Shown here: piece after piece, positions 24,034 through 25,190 of the stretch
Numbering within the stretch: position 1 is the first letter of the stretch
Layout: each line of letters opens with the position of its first letter
From: Tectiglobus sp051009975
GTDB taxonomy: Bacteria; Pseudomonadota; Alphaproteobacteria; Rhizobiales; Hyphomicrobiaceae
Assembly (NCBI GenBank): GCA_051009975.1
Contig: JBPCWA010000520.1
Location: 1 to 25,190, forward strand
DNA length: 25,190 nucleotides
Direction of reading: 5' to 3'
Notes under the pieces: generated by a model
Seen by the model: only the letters and a program-made list of their open reading frames with translations
What the model was told of the DNA's origin: nothing
Database searches by the model: none
Translations under genes and position numbers: made by a program

Positions 24034-25190
24034 ATGATCGGGGGACTGTTGAAGTCTTCAAGCCGGTTGGCGCTTATCGCGGCTGTCGGTTTGGTTTCAG
24101 GGAGCTTGGCCGTGCAGGCCGGCGGTTTTGATGATCTTGGGGGAGATTGTTGCGCGGATCTGGAGGAGCGTGTTGCCGAGCTCGAAGCAACGACTGTCCG
24201 CAAGGGCAACACCAAGGTTTCGCTGACGATTTCTGGAGCCTTTGCCCAGAACATTTACTGGCACAATTCGAAAGCGCGAGATGCCTATCGCCCAGATAAG
24301 GTGACGCTGACCGGATCTGATGGCAACGACAACGATTCCTTCATCAAGTTCTCTGGGAAAGCACCGCTAACGGCGGATATCTCTGTTGGTTTCGTGATCG
24401 ATATGGATATTGACCCGAATGGTGACGGACCTGGTGACAGAAGTCAGATCCAGATGGATGACTTCTATGGTTATGTTCGTAGTAAGACGTACGGCACGCT
24501 GAAGTTCGGTCGCGCTGACCAAGCGCTGGACAACGTCTATAAATTTGCGAGCTTCGGTACAACGATGGACGTTCTGCTTGATGACCAAGGTGTTGTTGAC
24601 TGGGTGGGCCATCGTGTCGCCGGCGATAACAACTTTGACGGCGCAGATGATCAGAACGGTACTCTACGTTACGAGAGCGCACCGTTTGCCGGCTTCCAGT
24701 TTGTTGCGTCGTGGTCGAACTGGGATGAAAGCGCTGTCAATAATCCAAAGCGGGATACGAATGAGACGTGGAGTCTTGCGCTGAAGTACGCCGGTGAGTT
24801 CGGTGACATTCGAATATTGGCAGCTGGCGGTTATGAGGAAACGGCCGGTCAAAGAAACCGACGCTTTGATTCGATACTCGGCAGATTTGTTGGTGATGAA
24901 GTGTCAGCGGCTGACACTCAGGAGTGGGTCGTTTCAGCGGGTTTGCAGCACACTCCAACAGGCTTGTTTTTGAGTGGTGCGTATGGTGCAGAAAAGAGAA
25001 AACAGAGCGTCGGGTGTGGCGGGGCTTTCATTGGCGGTCCAGTCAATGGTCTTGGAGCGGTGAGTTGTATTGAAAATGCCTTCGGTGTTGGTCGGACGAC
25101 CTTCACAAGTGGAGACGAACAAGGCTGGGGCGTCGTCGGCGGTATTGAGCAGCGTTGGAGTACGCTTGGTAAGACCACGCTCTATGGTTG
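24034..25190 (+). CDS. outer-membrane porin, 3' end outside window
   Basis: The frame runs from ATG 24034 to the last base without a stop, giving 385 complete codons. GGAG lies seven bases upstream. A signal peptide (SSRLALIAAVGLVSGSLAVQA, cut near residue 29) is followed by 'GGFDDLGGDCCADLEERVAELEATTVRKGN', a short coiled coil known at the mature N-terminus of many alphaproteobacterial porins, where it probably trimerises or tethers the barrel. Beta-barrel sequence follows: 'KVSLTISGAFAQNIYWHN', 'DSFIKFSGKAPLTADISVGF', 'MDDFYGYVRSKTYGTLKFGRAD' and 'GTLRYESAPFAGFQFVASWS'. Acidic loops (for example DIDPNGDGPGD) are consistent with extracellular or constriction loops. It is a general diffusion porin by family; substrate preference is unknown. 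Confidence 0.88.
   Translation, partial: MIGGLLKSSSRLALIAAVGLVSGSLAVQAGGFDDLGGDCCADLEERVAELEATTVRKGNTKVSLTISGAFAQNIYWHNSKARDAYRPDKVTLTGSDGNDNDSFIKFSGKAPLTADISVGFVIDMDIDPNGDGPGDRSQIQMDDFYGYVRSKTYGTLKFGRADQALDNVYKFASFGTTMDVLLDDQGVVDWVGHRVAGDNNFDGADDQNGTLRYESAPFAGFQFVASWSNWDESAVNNPKRDTNETWSLALKYAGEFGDIRILAAGGYEETAGQRNRRFDSILGRFVGDEVSAADTQEWVVSAGLQHTPTGLFLSGAYGAEKRKQSVGCGGAFIGGPVNGLGAVSCIENAFGVGRTTFTSGDEQGWGVVGGIEQRWSTLGKTTLYG

Noticed and set aside
1..25190. A defence, biosynthetic or mobile gene cluster
   Set aside because: Every well-supported gene belongs to a known chromosomal family and no transposase, integrase, nuclease-effector or large synthase gene is present.

Overview
The window reads as ordinary chromosomal core sequence from an alphaproteobacterium, most likely a member of the Hyphomicrobiales (Rhizobiales). 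The evidence is the gene order glmU-glmS / DUF502 / recG / sdhE / mfd, which I recall as conserved in that group, together with an IalB-family protein, an alphaproteobacterial UbiH/UbiF-type hydroxylase and a porin with an N-terminal 'CCADLEERVAELEA' segment. Base composition is moderate by eye. I see no transposase, integrase, phage gene, CRISPR array, rRNA or tRNA. The species cannot be named from the sequence.

Layout. Positions 1-2178 (+) hold the 3' part of a malonyl-CoA decarboxylase gene and a membrane-anchored neutral zinc metallopeptidase. Positions 2265-3665 (-) encode a membrane-anchored protein with a SPOR-like C-terminus. A mostly empty interval of about 490 bp follows. Then come glmU (4152-5501, +) and glmS (5610-7430, +), the two enzymes that make UDP-GlcNAc for peptidoglycan and lipopolysaccharide, and an exported TPR-SPOR protein (7705-8727, +). 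Next is a DUF502 membrane protein (8896-9705, +) that starts with TTG and lies behind a striking pair of palindromic repeats. recG (-) and sdhE-mfd (+) diverge around an 18-bp tandem array. mfd converges on a YejA-like periplasmic binding protein gene, and their stop codons overlap. An IalB-family protein (+) follows. A leftward block then carries hspQ, a CoA-ester lyase (HpcH/HpaI family), an LpxL-type acyltransferase and a UbiH-type FAD hydroxylase. A gene-free interval of about 640 bp leads into a porin gene cut by the window end.

How the genes fit together. Most of them serve the cell envelope: amino-sugar precursors (glmU, glmS), two SPOR-type proteins that may bind septal murein, a lipid A-type acyltransferase, a porin, a periplasmic peptide-binding protein and an IalB protein. 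A second theme is DNA repair and transcription-coupled repair (recG, mfd). Smaller parts concern respiration (sdhE for succinate dehydrogenase flavinylation, the ubiquinone hydroxylase) and CoA-thioester metabolism (malonyl-CoA decarboxylase, CoA-ester lyase).

I did not find a convincing new multi-gene system. The best unexplained signals are non-coding: a perfect 21-bp tandem duplication carrying 14-bp palindromes before the DUF502 gene, a four-unit 18-bp array between recG and sdhE, a perfect 7-6-7 dyad between the acyltransferase and lyase genes, and a 16-bp stem-loop downstream of the IalB gene.
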